Assembly (NCBI GenBank): GCA_943736015.1
Contig: OX031056.1
Span: forward strand, 67,793,277 to 67,857,276
Direction: 5' to 3'
From: Tridacna crocea
Lineage: Eukaryota > Mollusca > Bivalvia > Cardiida > Cardiidae
DNA length: 64,000 nucleotides
Part shown: one piece after another, positions 45,001 to 60,000 of the stretch
How positions within the stretch are numbered: position 1 is the stretch's first letter
Layout of the letters: the number at the start of each line of letters is the position of its first letter
Position numbers and translations under genes: made by a program
Notes under the pieces: model-generated
Told to the model about the DNA's origin: nothing
The model's input: the letters and a program-made list of their open reading frames with translations, nothing else
Database searches by the model: none

Positions 45001-48000
45001 TAGAAAACATTGTGGGAAAAGGAGAAAATGCTGGTTACCAGCATTTTCTCCTTTTCCCACAATGTTTTCTAAAGGCTTCTTTCTCAGGATTGTCGAAAGT
45101 AGGGATTGTGTGGTAATGGGTTAACTCTTTATCAAATGACAAAATTTTAGACTTGTCCAAATCGAAAGCTTTTGCAGACAACAAATAAATGTAACTCAGA
45201 AATTGAGATCTCTTTCCAGCAGGGTAGAAAACATTGTGGGAAAAGGAGAAAATGCTGATAAACCAGCATTTTCTCCTTTTCCCACGTTTTCAAAAGGCTT
45301 CTATCTCATTGTAGTAAAAACCAGAGGGTTAAATCTTTACTACACAAGAGGTTTTATACGTCACCAAAGCATTGCAGGCAACATTTTCTCAAATGTTGGA
45401 ATTTGTCTTTGTTAGGGTAGGAAACACAATGTTTTTCAAAAGGTTTCTTCCTCAGGGTCACTAAAATTGAAAAAGGGGTAAATATTTTACTAGACAATCC
45501 CTTGTTTCAGTGACCCTGCTGGAGGTTTGGAGGTTTTGAAATTATCATGGTAAAATAAGAAAAATGCTCGTAATCAGCTTTTTCTCCTTTTTCACAATGT
45601 TTTTAATCCTTTTGAAATCATAGTAAAGAAGAAAAAAGCTGGTAATCAGCTTTTTCTCCTTTTTCACAATGTTTTTAACCCTTTAATAATAGTTGGGTTT
45701 TTTTTTGTGTGTGTTTTTTTTTTATCTAGCCCATGTTTACTTTGTCATTATCACTTTGATAGTGCTGGGTACTCGCATTTTCTCCTTCTCCCGCAATGTT
45801 TCAAAGACTGTCTTCCTATGAGTCATTTAAGTTGGGATTGTATGGTAAAGGGTTTATTTTGCTCCTTTTTCTCTTTCAGTACTGGTTCACGGACACAGAG
45901 CTGTATTATGGGTTCTACACTGCAAAGAAAATAACGCTGAATGACGGGGATGCGTACTATAACATGAAATATGCCTACCTGTTTACCTGTGGAGGTTACT
46001 ACATTCTCTGTTTGATAATCCTGGCAATAAGGTAGGTCAGAGCTCCAGATAGAGGGAGTGATTTTGATTTCAAAATTAAAGATATTGATAATTCTCCGCT
46101 AAACCCTATGTTGTGGGTACTCATTAGAATTGTCTCATCGAGACAATTCTAATGAGTACCCACAACATAGGGTTTGGAAGAGAAATAATGGATTTAGAAT
46201 GCCATCACTCACTTTTATCTGGAGCTCTGTAGGTCAGTCAAAATTTACTTCATGCTTTATGTTAGGTTATTGAGAAATATCAGTGAAGTATTTTTTCGAT
46301 ATTTTATGATTATGACCAGTGAAAATACCAACTTTTGTATTCTAACTCTTCAATTGAAGGGGGAACAGTTGTTTCCACACACTAGGTAACCAGGTAACAT
46401 GCATGTGCCTCACAACCAGATGGAAATATGATGTAATTACCTTATGTTTCTCGCGCTTGATGTAATGTTGTAATGAGTTGCCATACGGGAGGGGGGGGGG
46501 TATGCCATGGGGAATAAGTGAAAATATCTGCACTGGATTTTGATTAATAAGTTCCCCCCTCAAAAAAGGTGTTGGAAGCGTCAATTAATAGAATATTTCG
46601 ATGGGTGAGTGCAAGACTATTGTAAGTGCATATACATTGTATATGCACTTAACAATAGTCTTGCACTTACCCATTGATTTGTTTTTTCGGTGAAAGGTAG
46701 AAATTTATTTCATCTTGTGAACATCATCGGTAATATTTTTCACAAGTGGCTGTGCCACTCATGAAAAATATTACCAATGATGTTCATGAGATGGAGCCAA
46801 GAGTGAAAATATAACCAATAATGTTCACAAGATAAAATCAATTTTCATTTTTCATTTAAAAAAAAAAAAAAAAATATCTACATGTATATATATTCTTACC
46901 ATTCCAATATAGTTATCTTTTTTAGAGTGCCCTGAGCATATCTTGAAGACACATATCATTTCGTAAGAAAACAAATAGATCTCTTTGAGACAGGGCAATA
47001 TATTGAGGTCAGATATGGTGCCCGTAACATAGATAGACTATTACTTGAGTCATAACAAGAATACCAAATAAGAAACAAAATACTAGATATACTAATTGGA
47101 CCCTATATTGCAAAAATATCTCTCCCATTGCAAAGATAGTTGCATTTGATTGCATTTTGTACAGGTTGTCATTCAGCTTTGTTAACATGTGCTGTGGGTA
47201 ATAGATCGAAATGCTCCTTTAACCTTTTACCACACAATGACAACTTTTAACACCATTGAGGAAGAAGCCTTTTGAAAATATTGTAGGAAAAGGAGAAAAT
47301 GCTGGTAAGCAGCATTTTCTCCTTTTCCCACAATGTTTTCAACCCTCTCAAGATCAAATTCCATTAATTTAGTCAAATTTTAATTATCCTCTGCAAATGC
47401 TTTCGATTTGGAAAAGGCTAAAATTTTGTCGTCTTGTAAAGGGTTAACTTGAAGAACCAGTCAACTAATGGAAATATGAAGTATTTTCAAGAGAATTCTG
47501 TGAATACAATAGAAAATTGTCATGAAAAAATTAAGATATAACAAGGCTCAACAATTATCAGTTTCCACCAACCTTCTTATGTATTTTTGATATACAAGAA
47601 TACAATATATATTTTATCTATATGCTTATCCTTTTGCATGTTCAAATACTGCAAATAGAAATTTTATTGTTATACATTTCACTGTGTTAATGGAAAAGTT
47701 TTGTTCTATGTTTTCAGTATCTCAAGATCCTACAAAAAGAATTATATAGAAGGAAGTGGTGCCTTTGATTTTTACTATGTGAGCAGAGTTTTTTGTGGCT
47801 GGGACTATGGTATCACTGCAAAACAGTCGGCTGATCTTAAACACAAAAGTATTTATAATGAATTAAAGGTAAGCTTAGTTCATAACTAATCATTCACCAG
47901 GCTAGTTTAAGACATACATGTAGTTCAATGCAGTATAAGTTACAGAGAGAGGAAATATTTGAAGAAGACAACCGAATCTCCGAAAAAAAGACAATCACGT

Positions 48001-51000
48001 CTGCCTTATCAGACAAAAAAGATGAATAATTCATAGCACAGACAAAATGCTGGTTGCTAAAATTTTCTTCTTTCACCATAATGTTGTTAACAGTTTTCTT
48101 CCTTTTGAGACATAGTAGAATTTGGAACGTTTTGTAAAAAGGCTTATAGATATTTATTGAATATTTTGCATTCAGATGATTAACCCATTACCACACAATC
48201 CCTACTTTTGACACCCCTGAGAAAGAAGCCTTTAGAAAACATTGTGGGAAAAAGAGAAACCAGCATTTTCTCCTTTTCCCACAATGTTTTCTACCCTTCA
48301 CAAAACAAATTTCAAATTTTCAGTCACTTTTATTTTGTCGTCTGCAAATGCTTTTGATTTGGACAAACCTAAAATTTTGTCGTCTGGTAATGAATTAAGT
48401 AATAACATTACTGTTTGGTTACCTTGAATACAGTCAGTAAATAAAACCTGCTCTCTAAAAAAGGGGCCAAATGCATCTAAACAAAGTATCAACCCTGGTC
48501 AGCCTATGCAATCAGGACAGGCTGACCTGGGTAAAAACCTTTTACCATTATCAGTTTTCTGCATGCCTAAAGACCAGTCTACCCCATGATTCAAATCAGT
48601 TAGTAAGACAAAATAGATTTTATGGATCCAAAATTATGTGATGACTAGTGTGATACATCACAAAGATGCATTATACCCCCTTTTGTCAGAGTGGCATTTA
48701 ACCTGTTTGCAATATTCATTTTTTTCTGATTATCAGGAGTACCTGTCTGGTAGAAATAAGGAAAAGCAAGAAGTTAGCATTGGGGTGAAATGTAAATGGT
48801 TCTTTATCCGTTTGCTTACCAATCTTGTTACCTTCAGTTTGATTGGTGGATCTTGTTATCTGATTTATTACATCTCCGTGGAGGTGTCCTTGTCAGAAAA
48901 TGTAAGCAATTTTAATCTCATTCTTCTTTATTTATTTATTTTTGTTTTAGCCCGCCTGGGTGGCTCAGTGGTGAGCATGTCGGACTCATGACCTGGTGGT
49001 TGTGAGTTCGATACCCGGTTGAACTTTCTCTCCGGCGTATTTTTGCCTTTCACCTCTGCTGAAACATGTGAGAAAAGTAGTCGTTGGCTTTAAAAAAAAA
49101 ATTGTGTTAGCACTGGTGTGAGAGAGCCAGGAAACATATTTGCGTCACCGACCGCCATGATATGACGTTAGCTGTAAAAGTGGTGTTAAACCACAATACA
49201 ACCAACTAAATCTTTATTTTTTACTATTTCGTTATCTTTCCAAACCGTTTATAAACAAGAAAATTTTAGACTGGTAAAAAATTTGAAAGCATTTACAGAT
49301 GACTAAATGAATGCTTCTGAAAAATTCAATTTTTTTTTGAAGAGTGGAAAACATTCTGGGAAAAGGGAGAAAATGCTGGTAACCAGCATTTTCTCCTTTC
49401 CCCACAATGTTTTCTACAGTCATTTTTCTTTGGGTTTGAAAAAACTCGGGATTGTATAGTAAAGAGTTAACTTTTTACAAATTGACAAAAATTTAGACCT
49501 GTCAAAATTATAAGCATTTGCAGAAGACAATTTCACAGTGACTCAAATAATGTGACTTTTCTGTGATAGAGTAGAAAACACTGTCAGAGTTAAAAGGAGA
49601 AAATGCTTTCGTCTTTTACCACATTGTATTCAGAAGGCTCCTTCCTCAAGGTCGTTAAAAGTCTGAATTGTTTATAAAGGGTTTTTCAGTCTATACCAAA
49701 CTCTTAATCAAACAAGAAAAATGTAGACCTGTCCAAAGTGAAAGCATTTGCTCATGATAATTTGAATGAATTTCTATTTCTTAGACCGAATCAGAACAAA
49801 AAAGAAAAACATATGCACCTTCCCTGGTCAGTTTTCTGTTATACATCTCAGATTAGAACAGTTAAAAACTTGCATTAACAGTATTTTGCATGCAACATTT
49901 TTTATAGACCCAAAGGGTTGTATTATTGCCCCGATCATAGTCTGTCTGTATATCTGTCCATTGGCAATTTCTTGTGTGCGTAACTCCTCCCCTACAGTTT
50001 TAACTAGAATAAGTCCATATTTACCATAATTGATCTCTATTATGTGTAGTTGTGCATGTGACTCTTAAAATTTGGATATCTTTAACCCTTTCCCAAACGA
50101 CAAACTTTTGGACTAGACCAAATTGAAAACATTTGCAGACAACATTTCAACTCATGCTGAAAAGATGATTTCTGTCTATAATAGGGTGTAAAACATTGTG
50201 GGAAAAGGAGAAAATGCTGGTTACCAGCATTTTCTCCTTTTCCAGCAATGTTTTCAAAAGGCTATTATTCTAGAGCCGCAAAAACCAGGGATTGCTTGGG
50301 AAAGGGTTAAGCTCTAGATTGTAACCCATTTCACTATCAAGCCGCTTTCGGGCTTACATATGCCACTCTGTAAGTTCTTGTTTCCGCAATGTTTCAAAAA
50401 CCTTATTTTTATAGGTCTTGATGAGATGAGACAATGAGATTGTTTTGTAAAGTGTTTTCATGTTATATATTTATACTGTTACACCTTATTTTGTTTTTCC
50501 TAAAGGAAGACATACCAGTGTTAAGTGAGATGGCCATGCCACTGTGTGTCTCTGGTGTGAATCTTATTCTTCCATTTTTCTTCGCTCAAATTGCACAACT
50601 TGAAAAATACAAGAAACCTAAAAATGAATTATACATCAACATGACAAGGTAATATTTCATATACTACTTGTTTGTGTTACATATTATAACTAAGTTTGTT
50701 TTTGGTATTTACACATAGGTTTAACAGCTGTGATAAGTCTCACTGTTTTCAGAATTAGTTTTGGACTTCGAAACTTAAGCTTTGTTTAATTCTGCTTCAT
50801 CAGTGATTTACTTTCTAGATCAAGATAAAAAAAAGTTTTTTGTAGGGAAATCATGGACCAAGTAAACATTCTAAACTTTTTAAACCATTACCACTCAATG
50901 ACACCTTTTAATGCCCCTGGGGAAGAAGTCTTTTGAAAACATAGTGGGAAAAGGAGAAAATGCTGGTAACCAGCATTTTCTCCTTTTCTCACAAAGTTTT

Positions 51001-54000
51001 CTACCCAATCAAAGCTAAATTGCACCATTTGAGCCACTTTGCAATTGTCATCTGCAAATGTTGTCAATTTGGATAGGTCTAAATTTTGCTGTGTGGTAGC
51101 GGGATAAACATTCCTAGAGGATTGTTTGATACCTTACCATCCCGCAGACACTGGTTTTGTCTTTCCCAGACTACCTTGAAAATACATACAAAAGGAGAAA
51201 TTGCTCTTCAAAATTTTCCAAAGATGGTCACTAAAAGCAAAGTTGTCTTTATGCCAGAATTCACATAATAAACCACACTTAGAGGAGACAAATGTTCACT
51301 TTAACCTAACCCATTACCTCACAATCCCTACTTTTGATGCCCCTGAGAAAGAAGCCTTTTGAAAATATTGCAGGAAAAGGAGAAAATGCTGGTAACCAGC
51401 ATTTTCTCCTTTTCCCACAATGTTTTCTACCCTTCACAAAACAAATTTCAAATTTTCAGTCACTTTTATTTTGTCGTCTGCAAATGCTTTCAATTTGGAC
51501 CAGTCTAAAATTTTATCGTTTGGTAATGGGTTAAAGATATACGAAGATAATTTTTTTGCTCATACTTTGGAAAGAGTAATGGACAATGTAACTCCAAGAT
51601 CATAGTCTGATCTTGACCTATGCAGGTGGCAAAAGCTACTTTTGTGACCCAAGGAAGTGACAGGGCCAAACAAAATATCTTTTCCAATTACAGGACGATG
51701 TTGTTGAAGGCTGGTACCCTGGCAGTTTTAGTCTATTACTGGTACCAAAGGTTGGAGCGTGATGTAAGTTATCATTTGATTAACCAGTCCCAAACACAAT
51801 CCTGAATGTCTGAATAATGACCTTGAAAGGCTATTGAAAATATTGTGAGAAAAGGAGAAAATGAAGGTAACTGGCATTTTCTCCTTTTCTCACAATTTTT
51901 TCAAAACCTCTCTTTGTAGGCTTGTTAAAACTTGGAATTGTGTTGTAAGGGGTTGAAGAATCGTATACATTTAGAAAGACACATCGTGTATGATTAGATA
52001 ATGTCAATTGACTTGGGGTTACCTGAAGTAAAGGTCATGGCTTGCATATCGCACAAATATTGGCCATTGCAGATTTATGAGTCTTACATTACTCATTAAT
52101 TTGGCTCTATAAACACAGTGCAATGAAAGTGTGGTAAAATCTGTTATTCTCTATAGAGTGACGTCATTCTATATAAAGTAAGTGAGTTATTCAATGGAAT
52201 ATAATATGCACCCGCGTTTTTACACTAAGTATGAACTTGTTTTCCTTTCATTTAGACATTTAGTTATGAGGCACAATAAATGACACACTCTGCCTATCAC
52301 CTCATAACTCGCAAGTGCAGTTTATTTAAGAAATAATCTTCTTTCTTTCATGGTTTATCATTCAATAAACCACAGTTGTGAGTTATGAGGCACAATAGAT
52401 AATCCACAAGGGCGATGAACCACGATAGAAAGAAGATTATTTTGATTCTAACATGGCCAATTCTTAATGAAAGGAAAACAAAGTCAAACTTAAAGTAAAA
52501 ACATGGATGAAGATTATGTTCTACTGAATAACCCACTCATTGAATAACGTCACTCGATATAGAATGATGTCACTCTACAGGGATTGTCGCAGATTTTACC
52601 ACGCTTTCCTTGCTCTGTGTTTATAAAGCCAAATTTGCTTGTCATGTTAGAATGAATGATAAACCATGATAGAAAGAAGATTATTACCAAATTAAACTGC
52701 ACATTTTGATTTGGATTGTCCAGTAAGGCATCTTAACTTGTCTTTTACTTCATATGATTGAAATTTTGCTACATTAATTTGAGTCATGCTCTGGCAAAAG
52801 GATGCTTAACCCTTTCCCAAATGACAAATTTTGGACTGTTCCAAACTGAAAGAGTTTGCAGAGGACAATTTTAGATTTTGAGAAAATGGCAGAAAGTTCT
52901 TAAAAAGGGTAGAAAACACTGTGGGAAAAGGAAAAATTGCTCGTTACGAGCAATTTCTCCTTTTCCCACAGTGTTTTCAAAAGACTTTTACTGCAGACAC
53001 GTAAAAACCAGGGCATCTTTGGGAAAGGGTTAATGTATCAGTGTGATTCATGATACCAAGCAAGTTATCACATTTTTGTGATAAAAATCACATAAAAATA
53101 CTTTTTTTTCTTCAACAACTGACTGAATCATGCGATAAACTACTCTTCCTACATGCAAAAAATCAACCAAAAGCAAAAAGATTTTGCCCAGGTCAGCTTG
53201 TGCAGAATGCACAGGCTTACCTGGGTTGATACTCTTAGCAGATGCATTTAGCCCCCTTTTGTCAGAGCATAGCTTCTTTTTATTTGTGTGAACCTGACCA
53301 TTTTGGCATTTTACAGTAATTTGATCATTTAACCCTTTACTTCATAGATATTTTTTTCTTTGCATCGCTTGTAGGAGCCTTTGTAAAAACATTGTGGCAA
53401 AAGGTGAAATTGCTCATGACGAGCAATTTCACCTTTTGCTACAATGTTTTCTATGCTATCAAAAGGTGTCATACACACATAAGAAACAAGTTCATCCTTG
53501 CTGTTATTTAGGGTCAATTGGAGATAACATAGAAAGGCCTTGTAGGGTAAAGGGTTGACCTGTAACAACCCACCATCTTTGTATGTTTCAGTGTTGGGAA
53601 ACTTTTGTGGGGCAAGAGATATATCGTTTGGTCATTGTGGATTTTCTTTTTATCCTGTTTACAACATTCTTCCTGGAATTTATTAGAAGGTATGTTTCAT
53701 GAAAACTTATCTGGCTCCTATGAATAATAAAAATAAATAAATGTGACCCATCACACATAAAGGGACCTTGTGCGAACTGCGAAAAGTATCAACCCTGGTC
53801 AGACTGCGCAAATTGCGCAATCTGACCAGGGTCGGCACTTTTCGCTTTTATGATATTTTCTCTATGAAAAGTAGTAATTCTACCTTGTTGAACTGTCAGC
53901 TTTTAACTTAAATTGACCTTCACTGTCATTGATCTTTTTTCATTTAATTGATGTGTGGAATTCCCAGATAGTCCCTTTTTTGCGGGACGGGTCACAAATG

Positions 54001-57000
54001 TGTAAGTCTGTAGGTTTTGTACACAACACATAATTAATTACATATAAACAACAAAACTCTGGGCTAAATGATACCTGGATAACTGTAAAGTCTTGTTGTG
54101 ACAAATTCTTGCTGTCCCATTGATATTTTAAAGATCAACTCTACATTTCATGTACAAAACTGAACTGTAAAAATAATTGCAAAGATGTGACTTTAAACAT
54201 TTTTCTATGGACATTGATTGGTTTATGTATATATGCACCTTTCTTTACTGCTGTAATCCTTTCACCCTTTACCCCATAAGGCATTTCTATGGTATCTCTA
54301 ATTGATCCTAAATAACAACAAGGATGAAGCCGTTTCTTATGGGTATATGACACCTTTTGATAGCATAGAAAAAATTGTGACAAAAGGTGAAATTGCTCGT
54401 CACGAGCAATTTCACCTTTTGCCACAATGTTTTCCAAAGGCTCCTACAAGCAGTGTGTAGAAGTGAGTATTTATGGAGTAAAGGGTTAACTATTTACCAA
54501 AAAAAAACCAAATTCTAGACTTGTCCAAATTAAAAATATTTGCAGATGACAAATAAATGTGATTCAAAAATTGAAATGTGTTCTGGGAAAGGTAGAAAAT
54601 GTGGCTGAAAGCAAAGAGACTGGTTACTAGCATTTTCTCCTTTTCCCAAAATGTTTCAAAAGCTTTCTATCTCAGGGTTGTTACAAGTCTGGATTGTGTA
54701 GTAAAGGACGAAGAGCTGAGCATGGCTATAGTGGCTTTTTCAGCCAGAGTAGGTCAAGATCAGACTGTACAGAAAAAGCGCTTTTAAAAAACAAAGTGAA
54801 AATCTTATTTCAGTTTTTGTCCCTTTAACTTACAATTTCAATTATTGTCCCTTTAACTTACAATTCTCTATTTTAACATACTTACAGAGAAACCTTTCGA
54901 AAATGTTGATTTTAACATACTTACAGAGAAACCTTTTGAAAATGTTGCAGAAGGAAATTTTACTTGTGGCAAAAAGTTTTTCCTCTTCTCACAATGTTTC
55001 TTTTATCCAACAAAAGAATTTCAGCTTATTTATGCATGTGTGCATTTTGAATTTGTCATCAACATATGCTTTCAATTTGGAAGAAATCCAGAGTAGTTGT
55101 CCTGGAAAGGATTAAGTGTTTATCAAACAGCAAAAATGTAAAATCATCCAAATCAAAAGCGTTTGCTGATATCAAGTTAAATCTGGCATAAATGCTCAAA
55201 CTAATTTTGAGAAAGGGTATGAGAAAAGATTATTGGAAATAAAGAAAATTAATACTGTTTACTGTCATCTTCTCCTTTTTCCACAATGTTTTCAAAATCC
55301 CTTTAATTTATAACCAGAGTCATTAAAAGTTTGGTTTGTTTATTAAGGGGTTAAGGACACTTTCTGCTTAGAAACATTATTAACATACCCATATAATGAT
55401 TATGGACATTGTTTGTTTCAGGTTGTTGGCCCAGTACTGCTGTGCAAATATTTTAAAACCACCAGAGTTTGAAATAGGGAGGAACACTCTCACTCTCATT
55501 TATTCCCAGGCTTTGTGCTGGTAGGAATTTGTCATTTTTATTACCTGCCAAAAGTGGGGGAATATAGTGTTATTCTGGCTGTCTGTCCATCAGTCCTTCT
55601 GGGAGAATATCTCCAATACCATTGGACAGATTTTCATGAAACTGTATACATGTGTACAATGACCCATTCCACCAAAACACTTTTATATTTTTTGATTTGA
55701 CGAAAAATGGCCGACTGGGAGCGATTTTAAGTTACATGGTCAAGTAAATTTTTTGGTGGAAATTCTTGTTTTTTTTTATTATATGTATTTACTACTTGTT
55801 TATCACAGGGGCTTGTTTAAGTATTTTTGAACAAAAATGAAATTTGTTTTAAAAGGATTATAGATGTAAACTTGGTTTCTAGAATATTTCAAATTGAAAG
55901 CAATTGCAGACGACAAAATAAAGGTGACTGAAAAATTGAAATTTGTTCTGGGAAGGGTAGAAAACACTGTGGGAAAAGGAGAAAATGCTGGTTACCAGCA
56001 TTTTCTCCTTTTCCTACAGTGTTTTCAAAAGGCTTCTTTCTCAGGGGCGTCAAAAGTAGGGATTGAGTGGTAATGGGTTAATATGAATGTGATATGCAGA
56101 CATGGAAATCTTTAGACATACAGTGGAGTGATATACATAATGTTTTTATCTTTTAACATTAATCTAAATGCTGGCTTCTAGCAGCGTTTCCCTTTCCCAC
56201 AATGTTTTCAAAGGCCTTCTCAGGCTGTCAGATCCGTGGGTTGTGTGGTAAATGATAAAGAGATATAATTCCTCTCTGAACTGTAAAGCAGATTTTTATG
56301 GGTTTTTTTCCTCTATATTTCAGGCTAGGGACATATTTCAGCCCCATGTTGTCCCTGATTATGATCATAAAGTTGTTTCTATTATTCTATGTTAAAAGAG
56401 TAAGTACTTTTGATATTTGCGCTATACTATGTTAAGATTAACTCTTTACTTATAACAAAATTTTATACTGGTCCAAATTGAAAGCATTCACAAACAACAA
56501 AATTAAGGTGGCTCAGATATTGAAATTTGTTTTTGGAGGGTAGAAAACACTGTGGGAAAAGGAGAAAATACTGGTTTTTTGCAAGTTCTGTACTGTGTGA
56601 TCTTGATCTGCATCATCAGCACAAGATCCTTGAGATGTGCTAAGCAGCCCAAGGGTTGATTTAGAAGCTTTCATACACCCAAAAAGTTATACACATGTCC
56701 AGACCCAAAACTTTCACATTTCGGAAAGTCTGTCTTTTCTCAGGTCACTTAAAGTCTGGATTCTGTTAATGTTTTCATGGAGGATGTGGTTATTATTAGA
56801 ATCTTTTATGGGTTCATCCCTGAGTGGAATGGCTGTTATTATTTTTGTTTATTGTGTCGAGTTTAAGTTATTCTTTAAAATGAAGTGGGATAATCTGAAG
56901 TATTCCATTGAACAAAAAGAAAGTCATTGTTATTTCAATCTGATTATTGTTTATGTAATTCATATTATTTCATATGTAATGCATATATGAGGGAAAGAAT

Positions 57001-60000
57001 TAACTCATTACCAAACAACAAAATTTTAGTTTTGTCCAAATCGAAAGCATTTGCAGACAACAAAATAAAAGTGACTGAAAATTTGAAATTTGTTTTGTAA
57101 AGTGTAGAAAACATTGTGGTTACCAGCATTTTCTCCTTTTCCCACAATTTTTTCTTACTGCTTCTTTCTCAGGGTCGTCAAAAGTAGGGATTGTGTGGTA
57201 ATGGTGTAAAAGAGGTCGACAGCTACTCATGTATTTTGTTTAAGATAAAGATTATATTGTTTGCAGAACACCAAAACAAATGAACAAAGAAAATTGAATC
57301 AATAAAACGTCAATGAAAAGAATTTTGCAATTTTCAGATCAGTGTGATACAGAATTGTAAGCCGTCACTCAGACCATGGAGGGCTGCCAGATCTCATACA
57401 ATATTCCTTGGATTCTTAATGTGTTTCTTTATACTGACAACAACTGCTGTCACTTGTGCTGTAATCTTGTAAGTTTTATACATTTCTGTACACCAAGTAA
57501 ATAAAAGATTTATATTAAGCCATGGTGTGAAAAGAGGGTAAAATGCATCTTGATGCAACTTAAAAAAGTATCCACTCATGTCAGCAAGCGCAGTCCGCAT
57601 TACAACTCTGAGAAAGACGCCTTTAATGGATCTTATATTTTATGATTACTTTCACTGAGATGAAGTAACCCTTTACTGCACAATGCAGACTTTTAATGAT
57701 CCTGAGAAAACATTGTTAGAAAAGGAGAAACTGTTTTCTATCATATGATAGGCAAATTTTTATGTTCTCAGTTATATTTAATTTGTCATCTGCAGATGCT
57801 TTCAATTTGAACAAGGCTAAAATTTTGTCGCCTGGTAAAGTAACATGGCCCAAATATTTCTACATTTATGATCTTTGCACCTCAGACTTCAAAATGAAGG
57901 TTTGTAATCCTTGAAGTGTTAAATAAATGAAAAGGAAGTCTGGTAGCCCAGTTAACTCTTTACCAAACAATCCCTGGTTTTTATGACCCTGAGATAGGAG
58001 ACTTTCGAAAACAGTGTGAGAAAAGGAGAAAATGCTGGTAACCAGCATTTTCTCCTTTTCCCACAATGTTTTCTACCCTGCTGGAAACAAACTTCCGAGT
58101 TAGGTTTATTTTGTCGTTTGAAAGCAAGATCTTGTCGTTCGGTAAAGAGTTAATTATGCACAGCGCCTGATCAATTGGGGTTTCTATTTCAAATCCTCAG
58201 CTCAATTAAGTTTTTTGGGAGAATAACTGCTAATCAGTGTGGCAGGATTTCCTCTTCTACCATTGATCAATAATGCTTTGACATTACATACTTGGGAAAG
58301 CAGCCACTGACTGGGACGCATCTTGTGCAAAGTACTTGTAGAAAGAAACTCAATGGATGGAAAAGTGCAGTGGCTGACAAGATATAAGTGAAATAATGTT
58401 GAAAATGGCTTTAAACATCATATAATCCATTAAATCAAACTGTCATTTTAGCCACATTGATGTTGTTAGATTTTTCGACTGTTAATTCATTTAATATTGA
58501 AAACAAGAACTTTTTTGCCATGGTAAAGAGTGTAGAAATGACTGTTTCATGCTTTCCGGAAGGTATCAAGAAATAGCAGTGAAAATATTTTTCAACCTTA
58601 CACTGGTACCACCAGTGAAAATGCTGATATTCATGTTCTTGTTGCCTAGGTTAACTGCACATGTCTTACAACTAGATGGAAATATGACGTCATTTACCTT
58701 ACATTTCTCACGCTTGACGTAATATTGTAATGCGTTGCTATGCGGGAGGGGTACGCCATTGGGAATAACGAAAAGGCACTATACTCAGTTTTGATAAAGC
58801 TCCTCCCAGAAAGGGTTAAAGGCATGAAATAAATAGAATATTTGTTTTTTTGGGTGAAAGATCAAAATTTATTTCATCTTGTGAACACCATTGGTAATAT
58901 TTTCACTCGTGGCTGTACCACTCGTGAAAATATTACCGATGATGTCTACTCGATGAAATAAATTTCGATCTTTCACCGAAAAAAACAAATATCCACTATG
59001 TCATATCCATACTGAATTTTTTCATTAACTTGGCTGTTTTTGAAGAAAACATCAAGATGGTAGCCCTTCCATCACAATCTACATTGTTATTGTACTAAAA
59101 GTTTGACATTTTGTAATATATTATGTAAATGCTGGAGATACTTACTTCAAACATGGACTAATTGTTAACTATCAAAAAGGAAACCCATACAACAGGAATA
59201 GGTAACCACTGAAATATTTTTGACAGGGTTAGGCCCCTTTTTTGGCTTAGAACTTTCAGGAAAAACACCTACAGGATAGTGTTTGGACCCTCATTCAGTG
59301 CTCTTGCTTTCCAAATATTGGTATTCTATGTTTCAGTTTGAAGCCCAGTGATGTCTGTGGACCATTTATAAACCACACAACAAGTTACGAGATCGTGGTT
59401 AACCTTGTGGACGATTTGAAGGAGGAATACAATGTGTTACATACTATCATTCGACTCATCTCATCGTCAGGGTTCATCGCTGGATTACTGGTCTTCCTCT
59501 TGTAGGTTATGTTGCTTGCAAAATATCTGACATCATTTCTATCCATATAATTCCTTTTCATTCACAAAAGCCCGTAACCCATTACCACACAATCCCTACT
59601 TTTGACGCCCCTGAGAAAGAAGCCTTTAGAAAACATTGTGGGAGAAGAAGAAAATGCTGGTAACCAGCATTTTCTCCTTTTTATACGCCCATCGAAGACG
59701 GGACGTATTATGGGATCACCCGTGGCAGGCGGGCGGGCGGGCGGCGTCCAGTTCTTTGTCCTGAGCATATCTCCAAAACTATACTAGCTAGGGTTATGAA
59801 ATTTCATGGGTGGATACATCTCATTGAGGGGGAGTGCAGTGCACAAGAATCATAACTCTTGCTCGCTTAATTTTTGAGTTATTGCCCTTTGTTGTTTTTC
59901 ATACTTGAATTTTGTCCGGAGCATATCTCCAAAACTATACTAGCTAGGGTTATGAAATTTCATGGGTGGATAGATCTCATCAAGGGGGAGTGCAGTGCAC

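Noticed and set aside
21340-51534. Recurrent frames containing GKGENAGNQHFLLFPQCF at many positions
   Set aside because: They are translations of the TTAA MITE palindrome, appear on both strands with different frame ends, and reflect DNA-level copies, not a protein family.
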